Below are positions 32,682 to 40,379 of a stretch of 40,379 bases of DNA, one piece after another (position 1 is the stretch's first letter; each line of letters starts with the position of its first letter). Where the stretch lies: contig ONTQ01000018.1 of assembly GCA_900320795.1 (NCBI GenBank), forward strand, positions 1 through 40,379, read 5' to 3'. The notes beneath the pieces were generated by a model. The model saw only the letters and a list, made by a program, of their open reading frames with translations, did no database searches and was not told the origin of the DNA. Both the position numbers and the translations under genes were made by a program. This DNA comes from an uncultured Bacteroidales bacterium. GTDB taxonomy: Bacteria > Bacteroidota > Bacteroidia > Bacteroidales > UBA932.

Positions 32682-35060
32682 TTAAAGATTGATTTCAAAC
32701 TCCTGTTTCCCGGGTTTGTAGGGAATGAATACCTTGCCGCCTTTCCCCGTCTGATGGATGACCAGATTGTATTCGGCGTCGCGGAAGCGGCGGTGAATCC
32801 GGTAGGTGCCGATGGGGATGCAAGGCTCCACAAGCAGGCCATCGAACTGCGGCTTGATGCCCAGCAGGGCCTCGCTCACGGCCTTCCAAGCCCAGGCGGC
32901 CGTACCGGTGAGCCAGCTGTTCTTACCCTCGCCGGGGGTAACGGCATCCTTGCCGGCCACCATCTGGCAGAACACATACGGCTCCACTTTCCGGAGAGCC
33001 TGATCCTTCGTGAAAGCCGGCGTAATCTTCTGATAATGCCGCCAGGCATCTTCGGCCCGTCCGGCCAGCGCCTCACCGATAATGACCCAAGGATTGTTGT
33101 GGCAGAAAATGCCGGCATTCTCCTTATAGCCTTCCGGATAAGAACTGATTTCGCCGTAGCCAATGTAGTACTTTGTATAGGCCGGGTTGTTCAGGACCAG
33201 GCCGTACTCGCATTCCAGATACTTTTTCGCGGAGTCCAAAGCTTTGTCGCAGAGGCCTTCTTCCGCCCCGATGCGGGCCATGGTGCACCAGCCCTGGCTC
33301 TCGATGAACACCTTGCCTTCCTCACACTCCTTGGAGCCGATCTTCCCACCATAGTAGTCATACGCGCGGAGGAACCATTCACCGTCCCAGCCATGTTCTT
33401 TCACAGCCATTTCCATATCGGCCACAGCTTTCTTCACTCCGGCGGCACCGCTGTCCCCTATCCGCTCCAGGAGCTGGGCAAAATCCCGGCCCTCGGCCAC
33501 AAACAGGCCGGCAATCATCAGGGATTCGGCCTTGGAGCCTTCGGATTTGTTCTCGGTGGTCTGGAAAGAATCGTCGGGATTGTCCGAGAAGCAATTCAGG
33601 TTCAGGCAATCGTTCCAATCGGCCCGGCCGATAAGCGGCAGCCCGTGCGGTCCCAGATTGTCCGTCACATGCTTGAAACTGATCTTCAGATGCTCCAGCA
33701 GCGAAACCTCGGTTCCGGGCTGGTTGTCAAATGGAACGGGCTCCTGAAGGATGCCGAAATCACCCGTTTCCCGGATATAGGCCACCGTGCCGAAGATGAG
33801 CCACAGCGGGTCGTCATTGAATCCGCCGCCTATGTCATTGTTGCCTCGCTTGGTAAGGGGCTGGTACTGATGGTAACAACCGCCATCCGGGAACTGGGTA
33901 GCGGCGATGTCCAGGATACGCTGACGCGCCCGCTCCGGAATCAGATGTACGATGCCCGCCAGATCCTGATTGGAATCCCGGAAGCCCATTCCCCGGCCGA
34001 TGCCGCTTTCAAAGAAGCTGGCGCTCCGGCTGAAGAAAAAGGTGATCATACACTGATACTGGTTCCAGATATTCACTGTACGGTCCAGTTCCGGCACGGC
34101 CGACTGCACCGAGAAGCGGGAAAGTAGGCCGTCCCAGAAGACTTTGAGTGCCGAAAAAGCAGCGTCCACCTGCGCCGGAGATGCGAAGGCGTCCATTATC
34201 TTGAGCGCTGCCTCCTTGTTGATGACCCCGGGGGCGACGAATTTCTTGTCGGCAGGGTTCTCTACGTAGCCCAGCACGAAAATGAGTTCTTCCTCCTCCC
34301 CCGGCTCCAGAACCAGGTCCAGGCGATGCGAGGCAACGGGGCTCCAGCCGTGCGCTACGGAATTACCTGACGTCCCGGCAAACACCTGCTGCGGAGCCTC
34401 AAAGCCATTATAAAGGCCGATGAAAGTCTCCCGGTCCGTATCGAAGCCGTCGAAGGGACGGTTTACGCCAAAGAACGCATAGTGGTTCCGGCGTTCCCGG
34501 TATTCGGTTTTGTGATAAAGCACGTTTCCTTCCACCTCAACCTCTCCGGTAGAGAGATTCCGCTGGAAATTCTCCATATCAGTGGAAGCGTTCCAAAGAC
34601 ACCATTCGGCGAAGGAATACAGTTGGATACGCTTGGGAGCATGGCCGTTGTTGGCGAGCCGCACCCGATGCACCTCGCAGGGGTGGCCGATGGGGACGAA
34701 GAATAGGACATCGGCCCGAAGGCCGTCCTTGACTCCCGTAATCCGGGTATATCCCATGCCGTGACGACACTCATAGCTGTCCAGCGGTGTTTTGCAAGGT
34801 TTCCAGCCGGGACTCCACACCGTATTACCGTCCTTGATATAATAGTAGCGGCCGCCGGCATCCATGGGGACGCCGTTGTAGCGGTAACGCAGGATGCGAC
34901 GGAACTTGGCATCCTTGTAGAAACAATAGCCGCCCGCCGTATTGGAAATGAGGGAAAAGAAATCTTCCGTTCCCATATAATTGATCCAGGGCCATGGCGT
35001 ATCCGGCCTGGTAATCACATATTCACGCGAGGCGTCATCAAAATGACCAAAGTTACCCAT
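32682..35060 (-). CDS. GH94 cellobiose phosphorylase
   Basis: A 792-residue cytosolic phosphorylase that converts cellobiose and phosphate to glucose 1-phosphate and glucose. Family landmarks: [23 protein letters not shown] at the start, [33 protein letters not shown], and catalytic acid D484 in [11 protein letters not shown]. The overall pattern is that of cellobiose phosphorylase rather than chitobiose or cyclic-glucan enzymes. The start was set at 35060 because a TACCTTTG promoter box lies just upstream; the in-frame ATG at 35096 precedes that box. It follows the GH5 lipoprotein gene on the same strand. Confidence 0.93.
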   Translation of the reverse strand: MGNFGHFDDASREYVITRPDTPWPWINYMGTEDFFSLISNTAGGYCFYKDAKFRRILRYRYNGVPMDAGGRYYYIKDGNTVWSPGWKPCKTPLDSYECRHGMGYTRITGVKDGLRADVLFFVPIGHPCEVHRVRLANNGHAPKRIQLYSFAEWCLWNASTDMENFQRNLSTGEVEVEGNVLYHKTEYRERRNHYAFFGVNRPFDGFDTDRETFIGLYNGFEAPQQVFAGTSGNSVAHGWSPVASHRLDLVLEPGEEEELIFVLGYVENPADKKFVAPGVINKEAALKIMDAFASPAQVDAAFSALKVFWDGLLSRFSVQSAVPELDRTVNIWNQYQCMITFFFSRSASFFESGIGRGMGFRDSNQDLAGIVHLIPERARQRILDIAATQFPDGGCYHQYQPLTKRGNNDIGGGFNDDPLWLIFGTVAYIRETGDFGILQEPVPFDNQPGTEVSLLEHLKISFKHVTDNLGPHGLPLIGRADWNDCLNLNCFSDNPDDSFQTTENKSEGSKAESLMIAGLFVAEGRDFAQLLERIGDSGAAGVKKAVADMEMAVKEHGWDGEWFLRAYDYYGGKIGSKECEEGKVFIESQGWCTMARIGAEEGLCDKALDSAKKYLECEYGLVLNNPAYTKYYIGYGEISSYPEGYKENAGIFCHNNPWVIIGEALAGRAEDAWRHYQKITPAFTKDQALRKVEPYVFCQMVAGKDAVTPGEGKNSWLTGTAAWAWKAVSEALLGIKPQFDGLLVEPCIPIGTYRIHRRFRDAEYNLVIHQTGKGGKVFIPYKPGKQEFEINL

Positions 35061-35077
35061 AACAAATCTTTCGTTTT

Positions 35078-35085
35078 CAAAGGTA
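35078..35085 (-). promoter_or_regulatory. -7 box TACCTTTG of the GH94 gene
   Basis: It matches TAnnTTTG, 17 bases before the ATG at 35060. It suggests that GH94 can be transcribed independently of GH5. Confidence 0.6.
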
Positions 35086-35144
35086 CACATTTTCACACAC
35101 CTGGAAAGGTTTATTTTAGAAAACTGAATCTATTTTTCCGGTAT

Positions 35145-36161
35145 TTATTCCGAACGGACAGCCTTCTCCTGCAGGTAGGCTTTGAAGAACCGTCCCTGGG
35201 TGCTTGGGGTAAAATTCCAGTCCTGGATGAGCGTAGGTGCCCAGTTGGTATCAAAGCACCAAACCGTAAAGGAGATGCCTTTCTGTTCGAAATAACGGGT
35301 TACATGCTCTCCATAGACTTCCGTTGCCATCACGGGAACGTGCGCTCCGGGTTCGTCTTCCAGGCAGAATCCGATCTCCGTGCAGATAAGCGGATACTTC
35401 TCGGCCACAAAACCGAAATCCCTTTCCCATTTTTCTTCCCAGGGTTCAGGCCGTTTCATCGGATACGGATGGGACACATAGGCGATATTCTCGCGTTGTA
35501 CCGGCTCTTCCGCTACCGGAGTCAGGTCATACGCCCAGTTGAATCCGGCACATAGGCAAATCGCACGGGGGTTATAGGTGCGCACGGTATCTATGATCTG
35601 CTCCTGCAGTTCCCTCCATTCGGTCCAGGTGCATTCACCCACACCGGGAGCGGTTACCGTAGGTTCATTGAACAACTCGTACAATGCCACTGCCGGCTCA
35701 TCCTTATAGCGTCGGGCCACCGTACGCCAGAACTTGAAGGTCTCTGCCTTGGTGGTATTGTACATGGGCGAGGTATATAACTCGTCCTTAAGGTTGCCGA
35801 TGGAATGCCAGTCCATAATTACGTACATCCCATATTGTTTGGCCCAGGCGATGCCCTGGTCCATGATCTTGAAGGTTTCCTCCCAACCCATGGCGTTCAG
35901 GTTGGAGGGGTGGACAGCAAAGCGCACCGCGTTGGCGCCCCAGTCAGCAGCTTCCGCAAAGTAGCGCTCGTTCCACTGGCCGTCGCAGACCAGCTTTACC
36001 GGATCCGAAAAACAAAGACCGCGGAAAACCAGTTCGTTCCCGTCCGGGCCGATAAACTTGTTCCCCTGCACTTTAACCCAGACACTACCGGGAGAACAGG
36101 AGGTCGTAAGCAGGATGGTGAGAACAGTGGCTGCAAAGGAAGAAAGGACATTCTTGATCAT
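35145..36161 (-). CDS. GH5 endoglucanase-like lipoprotein
   Basis: A 338-residue glycoside hydrolase family 5 enzyme with a lipoprotein signal (LLTTSC, lipidated C22). TIM-barrel landmarks: NAVRFAVHP, YVIMDWHSIGN, acid/base E166 in YELFNEPT, YVSHPYP, and nucleophile E262 in ICTEIGF. It should act on beta-1,4-glucan or a related polymer outside the cytosol; the subfamily cannot be fixed here. No acidic export motif follows the cysteine, so periplasmic anchoring is as likely as surface display. The GH94 gene lies downstream on the same strand, giving an endo-cleavage plus phosphorolysis pair. Confidence 0.92.
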   Translation of the reverse strand: MIKNVLSSFAATVLTILLTTSCSPGSVWVKVQGNKFIGPDGNELVFRGLCFSDPVKLVCDGQWNERYFAEAADWGANAVRFAVHPSNLNAMGWEETFKIMDQGIAWAKQYGMYVIMDWHSIGNLKDELYTSPMYNTTKAETFKFWRTVARRYKDEPAVALYELFNEPTVTAPGVGECTWTEWRELQEQIIDTVRTYNPRAICLCAGFNWAYDLTPVAEEPVQRENIAYVSHPYPMKRPEPWEEKWERDFGFVAEKYPLICTEIGFCLEDEPGAHVPVMATEVYGEHVTRYFEQKGISFTVWCFDTNWAPTLIQDWNFTPSTQGRFFKAYLQEKAVRSE

Positions 36162-36190
36162 AGTGATTCACAATGCGTTATATATTTCTA

Positions 36191-36198
36191 CAAAAATA
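36191..36198 (-). promoter_or_regulatory. -7 box TATTTTTG of the GH5 gene
   Basis: It matches TAnnTTTG, 29 bases before the ATG at 36161, in A/T-rich DNA, so it is a weaker case. Confidence 0.45.
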
Positions 36199-36208
36199 AG
36201 AAAAAAAG

Positions 36209-36370
36209 ATGTATAAATCGGATTGCGGCCAATACGTTGGAAATAAGATCCAGGTGCGCGTTGAGGACAACGGCGATACGGGAAAGGATATCCGATTCCA
36301 GTGGAGTACTTCGCGCTGCCAGCGCTGCAGCCGGCTGAACATCGAGCACGAGAACCGGCATTTAATATAG
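36209..36370 (+). CDS. Small hypothetical protein, possible gene fragment
   Basis: A 53-residue frame starting MYKSDCGQYVGNKIQVRVED and ending with a Cys-rich SRCQRCSRLN and HENRHLI. Codon use resembles that of the neighbouring genes and four cysteines lie at 6, 37, 40 and possibly a lone partner nearby, hinting at a small metal site, but I recognise no family. It sits immediately before the left tRNA remnant (36381), so it may be the broken end of a gene interrupted by integration. Confidence 0.35.
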   Translation: MYKSDCGQYVGNKIQVRVEDNGDTGKDIRFQWSTSRCQRCSRLNIEHENRHLI

Positions 36371-36380
36371 CCTAAAATAA

Positions 36381-36408
36381 TGTAGCCCCACGAGGAATCG
36401 AACCTCTA
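36381..36408 (-). other. tRNA 3'-end remnant (integration scar), left
   Basis: On the minus strand this reads as the T-arm and acceptor end of a tRNA: GAGG-TTCGATT-CCTC, then TGGGGCTACA. There is no matching 5' acceptor strand or D-arm upstream, so it is not a complete tRNA. Such 3' fragments mark tyrosine-recombinase attachment sites. An inverted repeat AAGTTT-agg-AAACTT (36413-36427) lies beside it. The following stretch to 36540 shows no gene. Confidence 0.6.
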
Positions 36409-36541
36409 TTTAAAGTTTAGGAAACTTACATTGCAAGTCTGGAACTCACTAAATTTCAGTCAGTTGCTTCATTATTTAAGATTTGGGTAAAACAATGGGA
36501 CAACAATGTAAACATAACAATAATGCCTAATCAACATTTTG

Positions 36542-36586
36542 AAATTTAGCCAAAATGAAGATCTTTTATCGATTTTGGCTGAATTT
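36542..36586. repeat. Hairpin flanking the ATPase gene, left copy
   Basis: Arms 36542-36556 and 36572-36586 pair over 15 bases with one mismatch; loop 15 bases. The right arm ATTTTGGCTGAATTT recurs in the same direction at 38128-38142 with one change. Confidence 0.65.
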
Positions 36587-36610
36587 CTAGGACAGTAAAA
36601 GATTATTTAC

Positions 36611-36618
36611 TATCTTTG
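36611..36618 (+). promoter_or_regulatory. -7 box TATCTTTG of the ATPase gene
   Basis: An exact TAnnTTTG box 21 bases before the ATG at 36640. Confidence 0.7.
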
Positions 36619-36639
36619 TATCAACCAATTAGCACAAGT

Positions 36640-38100
36640 ATGAACCCATCTTCAGTTATCGGCAGAGAAGAAGAACTTGCCACTATCTCAAGGCTCTACA
36701 CATCAGAGCGTTCCGAGTTTCTGGTCCTTTACGGCAGGCGCCGTGTGGGCAAATCCTTCTTGATAGAGGAAGCCCTTGAGAACAAATTCACCTTTATGAC
36801 AGTGGGCCTGTACATCAAGGTGGACAAGGATGATGCGGAGAAGGTGGAATCCTACCGCCAGCAGCAACTCCGCCACTTCTACAGCAGCTTGCTGGAGTAT
36901 GGATTGCCGGAAGAAGAGAATCCTGTGCCCTCCAACTGGCTTGACGCGATGAATTTGCTTAAGAAGCTTCTCCTGAGCAAACGAGCCCGCCGCAAGGTGG
37001 TATTCATCGATGAACTGCCTTGGCTGGCCGGGCCCCAATCCTCGGAACTGGTGAGCGAACTCGGTTTCTTCTGGAACCAGTGGGCACGAAAACGAAAGGA
37101 TATTTTCCTTATTGTCTGTGGGTCTGCTACCAGCTGGATGATAGACAATGTGATTCGGGAATATGGAGGATTATACGGCAGAACCACTGAGACAATCGCC
37201 CTCAAGCCATTCACGCTGGCAGAATGCGAGCATTACTGGGAAAAGCGCGGTTTCCACCTCTCCCGGTATGAGGTCGCCTTAACCTATATGGTTATCGGTG
37301 GGATACCTTACTACATGGACAAGTTCCGGACGGATCGAACGATGGCGGACAACATAAACACCATATATTTCAGCAAGGACAGAGCCAAACAAGAGTTTAA
37401 GGATGTTTACGCCGGCCTGTACTCTACATCAGACGTTTATATAAGAGTCATCCGGGAACTTGGGAAAAACTTCTATGGAATGTCAAGAAATGACCTGCTT
37501 GATGCAGTAGAAAAGAAAGGCGGCGGCACATTCTCGGAAGTGCTGGAGAATCTGACGGACTCCGGCATCATCCGGAGTTATACCCTATACGGCGGCCCCC
37601 GGAAGCAGACGGTCTACCAGCTGATGGACTTCTTTACGCTGTTTTATCTGCGTTTCTGCGAGAATCCTGATTATACCTCCTGGCGCTCAGTCCAGCGGAG
37701 TAAACCATTTTACACTTGGGCGGGGAACACCTTCGAACTCCTGGTCATAGAACATATGCCACAGCTGGCCAATGCTCTCCGCATAAAGGAATACGCTACT
37801 CCTTTCAGTTGGAAGGGAGAAACTCCGGACGGAGAAGGCGTTCAAATTGACCTCCTCATCCCCGCCACGGCCGAACGTGCCGACTACATCTGCGAGATGA
37901 AGTTTTCTGAAGGGAAATATATTCTCAAAGATACTGATGTCAACGAATTGACCAATCAGATTGCTGCTTTAAGAAACTCCGGCATTCACAAGCCCAGCCA
38001 CTCCATTTATATAACCCTCGTGACATCAATCGGCGTGACTGAATCCAAGCACAAAAGTCATATCAATGATATAGTTACGCTGGATTCTCTATTCGCATAA
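36640..38100 (+). CDS. AAA ATPase with C-terminal PD-(D/E)XK-like domain (DUF234 class)
   Basis: A 486-residue protein of the archaeal-ATPase/DUF234 type. Walker A is GRRRVGKS (residues 32-39) and Walker B is VFIDELPW (D124, E125). A winged-helix region follows at about 265-330 (YGMSRNDLLDAVEKKGGGTFSEVLENLTDSG region). The C-terminal domain carries a nuclease-like core, D404 in QIDLLIPA and E419-x-K421 in CEMKFS. The ATG at 36640 was chosen because it follows a promoter box and begins the family N-terminus (VIGREEELA). These genes are common, often multicopy and of unknown function. Matching hairpins stand on both sides. Confidence 0.88.
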   Translation: MNPSSVIGREEELATISRLYTSERSEFLVLYGRRRVGKSFLIEEALENKFTFMTVGLYIKVDKDDAEKVESYRQQQLRHFYSSLLEYGLPEEENPVPSNWLDAMNLLKKLLLSKRARRKVVFIDELPWLAGPQSSELVSELGFFWNQWARKRKDIFLIVCGSATSWMIDNVIREYGGLYGRTTETIALKPFTLAECEHYWEKRGFHLSRYEVALTYMVIGGIPYYMDKFRTDRTMADNINTIYFSKDRAKQEFKDVYAGLYSTSDVYIRVIRELGKNFYGMSRNDLLDAVEKKGGGTFSEVLENLTDSGIIRSYTLYGGPRKQTVYQLMDFFTLFYLRFCENPDYTSWRSVQRSKPFYTWAGNTFELLVIEHMPQLANALRIKEYATPFSWKGETPDGEGVQIDLLIPATAERADYICEMKFSEGKYILKDTDVNELTNQIAALRNSGIHKPSHSIYITLVTSIGVTESKHKSHINDIVTLDSLFA

Positions 38101-38145
38101 TTCAGCCAAAACCAACAGCAAAAGCCCATTTTGGCTGAGTTTTAT
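38101..38145 (+). terminator. Hairpin/terminator after the ATPase gene, right copy
   Basis: An 11-bp stem (38101-38111 with 38129-38139, one wobble) is followed by TTTTA. It shares the ATTTTGGCTGAGTTT arm with the hairpin before the gene and starts directly at the stop codon. Confidence 0.7.
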
Positions 38146-38236
38146 ACAAAGAAGTACAGTGATTCTTTGTTACATTCTTATTGGTCGTGTGTTATATAGA
38201 TAGACGACATAGAGAGAATGTGAAATAACCACAGCA

Positions 38237-38713
38237 ATGGCTGACTATTTGACAGATGCGTTCATACGGCTTCGGCAGAGGCTCAAACGGGTTTCCGGCA
38301 GGATATTGCCGGATGCCGATGGCGCGGAGGATATCCTGCAGGACAGTTTCGTGAGGCTTTGGCGCCGACAGTATCCGCTGCAGTCGGAAAAGGAAGCCGA
38401 AGCGCTGCTCACCCGGACGGTCCGGAATGCCAGCCTGAATGAACGCCGACGAGCCCGGTCAGTTCCTTTGGAAAGGGACTATGCCGATGACAGTCCCGAT
38501 ACGCAGGAAAAAGAACGGGCCTTCGCCCAGATGAAGGAGAAGATTCAAGCGGAGTTAACAGACACACAACGATACATACTGGAGGAGAAAGAATACGGAG
38601 GACGAACCCTGGAAGAGATAGCGGCGGAGTTGGGGATGAAGCCCGCAGCAGTGAGGATGCAGCTCTCCCGCGCCCGCAAAACACTTAGAGACGCTTTGAA
38701 AGATGACAGATAA
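38237..38713 (+). CDS. ECF-type RNA polymerase sigma factor
   Basis: A 158-residue sigma-70 family factor with region 2 (DAFIRLRQRLKRVSGRILPDADGAEDILQDSFVRLWRR, described here in parts) at about 7-43 and region 4 (TLEEIAAELGMKPAAVRMQL, about 124-143) with the recognition helix. It lacks regions 1 and 3, as ECF factors do. The 136-base upstream gap has no TAnnTTTG box, consistent with self-recognition of a different promoter. The next gene starts 11 bases inside it, the usual arrangement for an anti-sigma partner. Confidence 0.9.
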   Translation: MADYLTDAFIRLRQRLKRVSGRILPDADGAEDILQDSFVRLWRRQYPLQSEKEAEALLTRTVRNASLNERRRARSVPLERDYADDSPDTQEKERAFAQMKEKIQAELTDTQRYILEEKEYGGRTLEEIAAELGMKPAAVRMQLSRARKTLRDALKDDR

Positions 38714-39125
38714 AGAAAAATACTTGGACCTTATGCAGCGGTACTGGGATGCCGAAACCACTTCCAAAGAGGAGTGGGAACTGGCCCGGTATGTTGCACG
38801 GGCGGACGATCCTGAGTTCGATGAACTCAGGGGCGTTTTGGGTTATCTCTCCATCGGCAAAGAGAAAAAGGCCCGGAGAGCAAGTACAGTACGTCTCCTC
38901 CCTTTGGTTGCCGCTGCCGCCAGTATCGCCGCTGTTGTTGCCATCGGCTTTACCATCAGGAATAGCGGGACCCAAACAGGTGAAGAACTCTATGTCTGTT
39001 ACTCATATGGGGAGAAAACCACCGACAATCAGCAGGTTATGGCATCAGTCGCGTCATCCCTTGCCGATTTCTTCGGCGGCAGTTCTCCTGCCGAAATTAA
39101 CTTATTCGAAATGTTCGAGCGATGA
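38703..39125 (+). CDS. Putative anti-sigma-like single-span membrane protein
   Basis: A 140-residue protein: a cytosolic N-terminal helical part (about 1-57, KYLDLMQRYWDAETTSKEEWELARYVA), one membrane segment (about 64-86, LLPLVAAAASIAAVVAIGF) and a short outer part. This topology and the 11-base overlap with the sigma factor gene are typical of anti-sigma factors; no named domain is clear. It overlaps the next gene by 4 bases. Confidence 0.72.
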   Translation: MTDKEKYLDLMQRYWDAETTSKEEWELARYVARADDPEFDELRGVLGYLSIGKEKKARRASTVRLLPLVAAAASIAAVVAIGFTIRNSGTQTGEELYVCYSYGEKTTDNQQVMASVASSLADFFGGSSPAEINLFEMFER

Positions 39126-39565
39126 AAAGGTTATTGATGTGCATAATGGCCTTGCTCCTGTTTTCTGGGGCGGCTTTTGCCCAGCGGGGGCTGAACTGCT
39201 ATCCCGTCTTCAAGGGGAAGATTGTTCCTACAAAACGGATGGTAATCACGGAAGCTCGCGGCGAAAGCATGGCCACTTATAAATTGGATTACTACCATAG
39301 TGTTCAATTCCAGGTCGATGAGAAGACTGCCTTAGAAGTGGCGGAGTTGATTCAGGCCGATGCGGCCGAAGCACAATCGGCCGAAACGGAAATGACGGGC
39401 GAACTCTTGACATACGCCTTGATACAGCCCGCTCCCTTCGCACGGGTGCGTCGCTATCTTTGCTACCAGGCCAGACCCGTCGGAGCCGCCTGGATCATTA
39501 CCATCCTTTATCTGGAGGGCAGCGCCACACTTGAAGACCTACGTTCCATGTTTGAAAAACAATAA
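39122..39565 (+). CDS. Secreted hypothetical protein of the sigma operon
   Basis: A 147-residue exported protein with signal peptide MKRLLMCIMALLLFSGAAFA. The mature part has a KGKIVPTKRMVITEARGESM segment, YKLDYYHSVQF, an Ala/Glu-rich helix and a C-terminal LYLEGSATLEDLRSMF. It may belong to the Bacteroidota DUF6108 group, which I recall in the same sigma-linked setting, but I cannot confirm it. The start overlaps the upstream stop codon. Confidence 0.7.
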   Translation: MKRLLMCIMALLLFSGAAFAQRGLNCYPVFKGKIVPTKRMVITEARGESMATYKLDYYHSVQFQVDEKTALEVAELIQADAAEAQSAETEMTGELLTYALIQPAPFARVRRYLCYQARPVGAAWIITILYLEGSATLEDLRSMFEKQ

Positions 39566-39569
39566 CCCC

Positions 39570-40214
39570 ATGAAGCACTTTACAATCACTATATTATCCT
39601 TTCTGATTGCCTTTTCGGCCACCGCACAGGAGGCAGACTCAACTGTTGCTGTGACGGGAGAGAAACTCAATTTTGAGCAGCCGCGTTTTTTGGTCTCAGA
39701 TTATTTCAGCAGCGTGAAGGCACATCTCTCCAAGGAGGGGCGCAAGGGGTGGAAGCCGGAGTTCAGTTTACGTGCCAACGCAGAATTGTTTGACTGTTCC
39801 GCCATTTTTACCGGTGGCATCCGTACCAGTCAGAACAAGGTGTTCGGACTGGGTGTTGGTTGGGGCTATTCCTTCTTTCTTTTCGGCCCTGAATCACACC
39901 CGTCTGGACAACGTGTAAATATTGTTGCTTATCATCGGCATTATATTCCTCTGGGCCACAGAAAGAATTTCTCCTTGTACAGCGATATCATGTTGGGAGC
40001 TCGCGTTATTTATAAAATGAGCGACTGGTACATGGATAATGGTGTTGTGCGCTCCCCTGGCGCAGAACCTGAGTTTCCCGTTCTACCCGGAGACTGGAAG
40101 TTTTGGGGATCCTGGCAACCTGGCATTGCTTTCCACCTGTGGGGCAAGTCCAACTTCTTTATCGGCCTCAGCATCGGCCCAACCATCGGAGCTCATGTGG
40201 GTATTGCCCTGTAG
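39570..40214 (+). CDS. Outer-membrane beta-barrel-like protein
   Basis: A 214-residue exported protein: signal peptide MKHFTITILSFLIAFSATAQ, then alternating aromatic strands (FSLRANAELFDCSAIFTGGI, KVFGLGVGWGYSFFLFG, FSLYSDIMLGARVIYKM, FFIGLSIGPTIGAHVGIAL) that look like a small eight-stranded barrel. The start was set at 39570, where the signal peptide begins, 4 bases past the previous stop codon. It is the last gene of the sigma-factor operon, so the operon probably senses or remodels the envelope. Confidence 0.75.
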   Translation: MKHFTITILSFLIAFSATAQEADSTVAVTGEKLNFEQPRFLVSDYFSSVKAHLSKEGRKGWKPEFSLRANAELFDCSAIFTGGIRTSQNKVFGLGVGWGYSFFLFGPESHPSGQRVNIVAYHRHYIPLGHRKNFSLYSDIMLGARVIYKMSDWYMDNGVVRSPGAEPEFPVLPGDWKFWGSWQPGIAFHLWGKSNFFIGLSIGPTIGAHVGIAL

Positions 40215-40239
40215 AACCCCAAAGTAAGTCGAAGACAAT

Positions 40240-40287
40240 GGGCTACAAGAAAAGGATTGGCGTTTGCCAATCCTTTTCTTGTAGCCC
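40240..40287. terminator. Perfect 22-bp palindromic hairpin at island end
   Basis: Arms 40240-40261 and 40266-40287 are exact reverse complements with a GTTT loop. It ends the sigma operon. Its outer 8 bases are the tRNA acceptor end TGTAGCCC seen at both scars. Confidence 0.85.
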
Positions 40288-40303
40288 GGAGGGGAATCGA
40301 ACA
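40280..40303 (-). other. tRNA 3'-end remnant (integration scar), right
   Basis: On the minus strand it reads GTTCGATTCCCCT, then CCGGGCTACA, the T-loop to acceptor end of a tRNA. The T-stem 5' strand is replaced by unrelated sequence (AAATG cannot pair with CCCCT), so this is a scar and not a tRNA. Two near-identical 9-mers (TTCCGTTAA, TTCCGCTAA) lie beside it at about 40317-40335, possible integrase arm sites. No gene is supported from here to the window end. Confidence 0.6.
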
Positions 40304-40379
40304 TTTTCCCTTTGTTTCCGTTAATTTCCGCTAAATACTTGATTATAAGCGCCTATATTGAAGGTTGCCCAGAAACGAA

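Noticed and set aside
36381-36470. Complete tRNA gene on the minus strand
   Set aside because: Only T-arm and 3' acceptor can be folded; there is no 5' acceptor partner, D-arm or sound anticodon stem.
40321-40379. Short open frame at the window end, minus strand
   Set aside because: Eighteen codons reach the window edge and end next to the tRNA scar; this is too short to call.

Overview
The window looks like chromosome from an uncultivated, gut- or rumen-type member of the Bacteroidales (phylum Bacteroidota), with GC by eye somewhat above half. The evidence is a putative porin of the Bacteroidota type, an ExbB-ExbD-ExbD locus with a small extra membrane gene, lipoproteins with short SPII signals, an almost complete lack of Shine-Dalgarno sites, and at least thirteen promoter boxes of the Bacteroidota form TAnnTTTG. 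The first base lies inside a gene, so the left edge may be a contig end.

Layout. 1-3.2 kb (+): a chimeric hydrolase/porin frame, aspA and a DUF1963 gene, closed by a perfect 16-bp hairpin. 3.3-5.3 kb (-): pspC-padR-pspC envelope-stress-like operon with a palindrome over its promoter. 5.5-7.3 kb (-): class I fumarase and an unlisted 53-residue rubredoxin. 7.35-10.6 kb (+): putative porin and lytic transglycosylase. 10.6-12.2 kb (-): BASS-type transporter and YczE-like membrane protein. 12.3-15.4 kb (+): M13 lipoprotein peptidase and FtsX/LolE-like permease. 15.4-16.05 kb (-): NUDIX hydrolase, divergent from an SRPBCC gene, an RsmF-like methyltransferase, a TPR-like secreted protein, queA and dprA (to 21.0 kb).

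21.03-22.77 kb holds a mobile cassette: a Y1 (HUH) REP-associated transposase and a decayed TonB-like gene enclosed by 111-bp imperfect inverted repeats, each made of two hairpins built on the same 11-mer. It sits between dprA and tatD and its right end abuts the tatD promoter. This is the most unusual structure in the window.

22.8-32.3 kb (+): tatD-ansA; exbB, a small membrane gene, two exbD genes; an HTH-like unknown, asnS, udk, tonB; and a two-domain acyltransferase resembling the OlsF aminolipid synthases. 32.0-36.2 kb (-): a three-gene glucan module (GH5 lipoprotein, GH94 cellobiose phosphorylase, small lipoprotein).

36.2-40.4 kb is accessory: two different tRNA 3'-end remnants (36.38 and 40.28 kb) bracket an AAA ATPase/nuclease gene framed by matching hairpins, and a four-gene sigma factor/membrane protein/secreted protein/beta-barrel operon.

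How it fits together: ansA and aspA convert asparagine to aspartate and then fumarate plus ammonia, and fumarase links fumarate to malate, as expected of an anaerobe using fumarate as electron sink. The ExbB/ExbD/TonB genes energise outer-membrane transport. GH5 and GH94 together would turn beta-glucan into cellobiose and then glucose 1-phosphate plus glucose.
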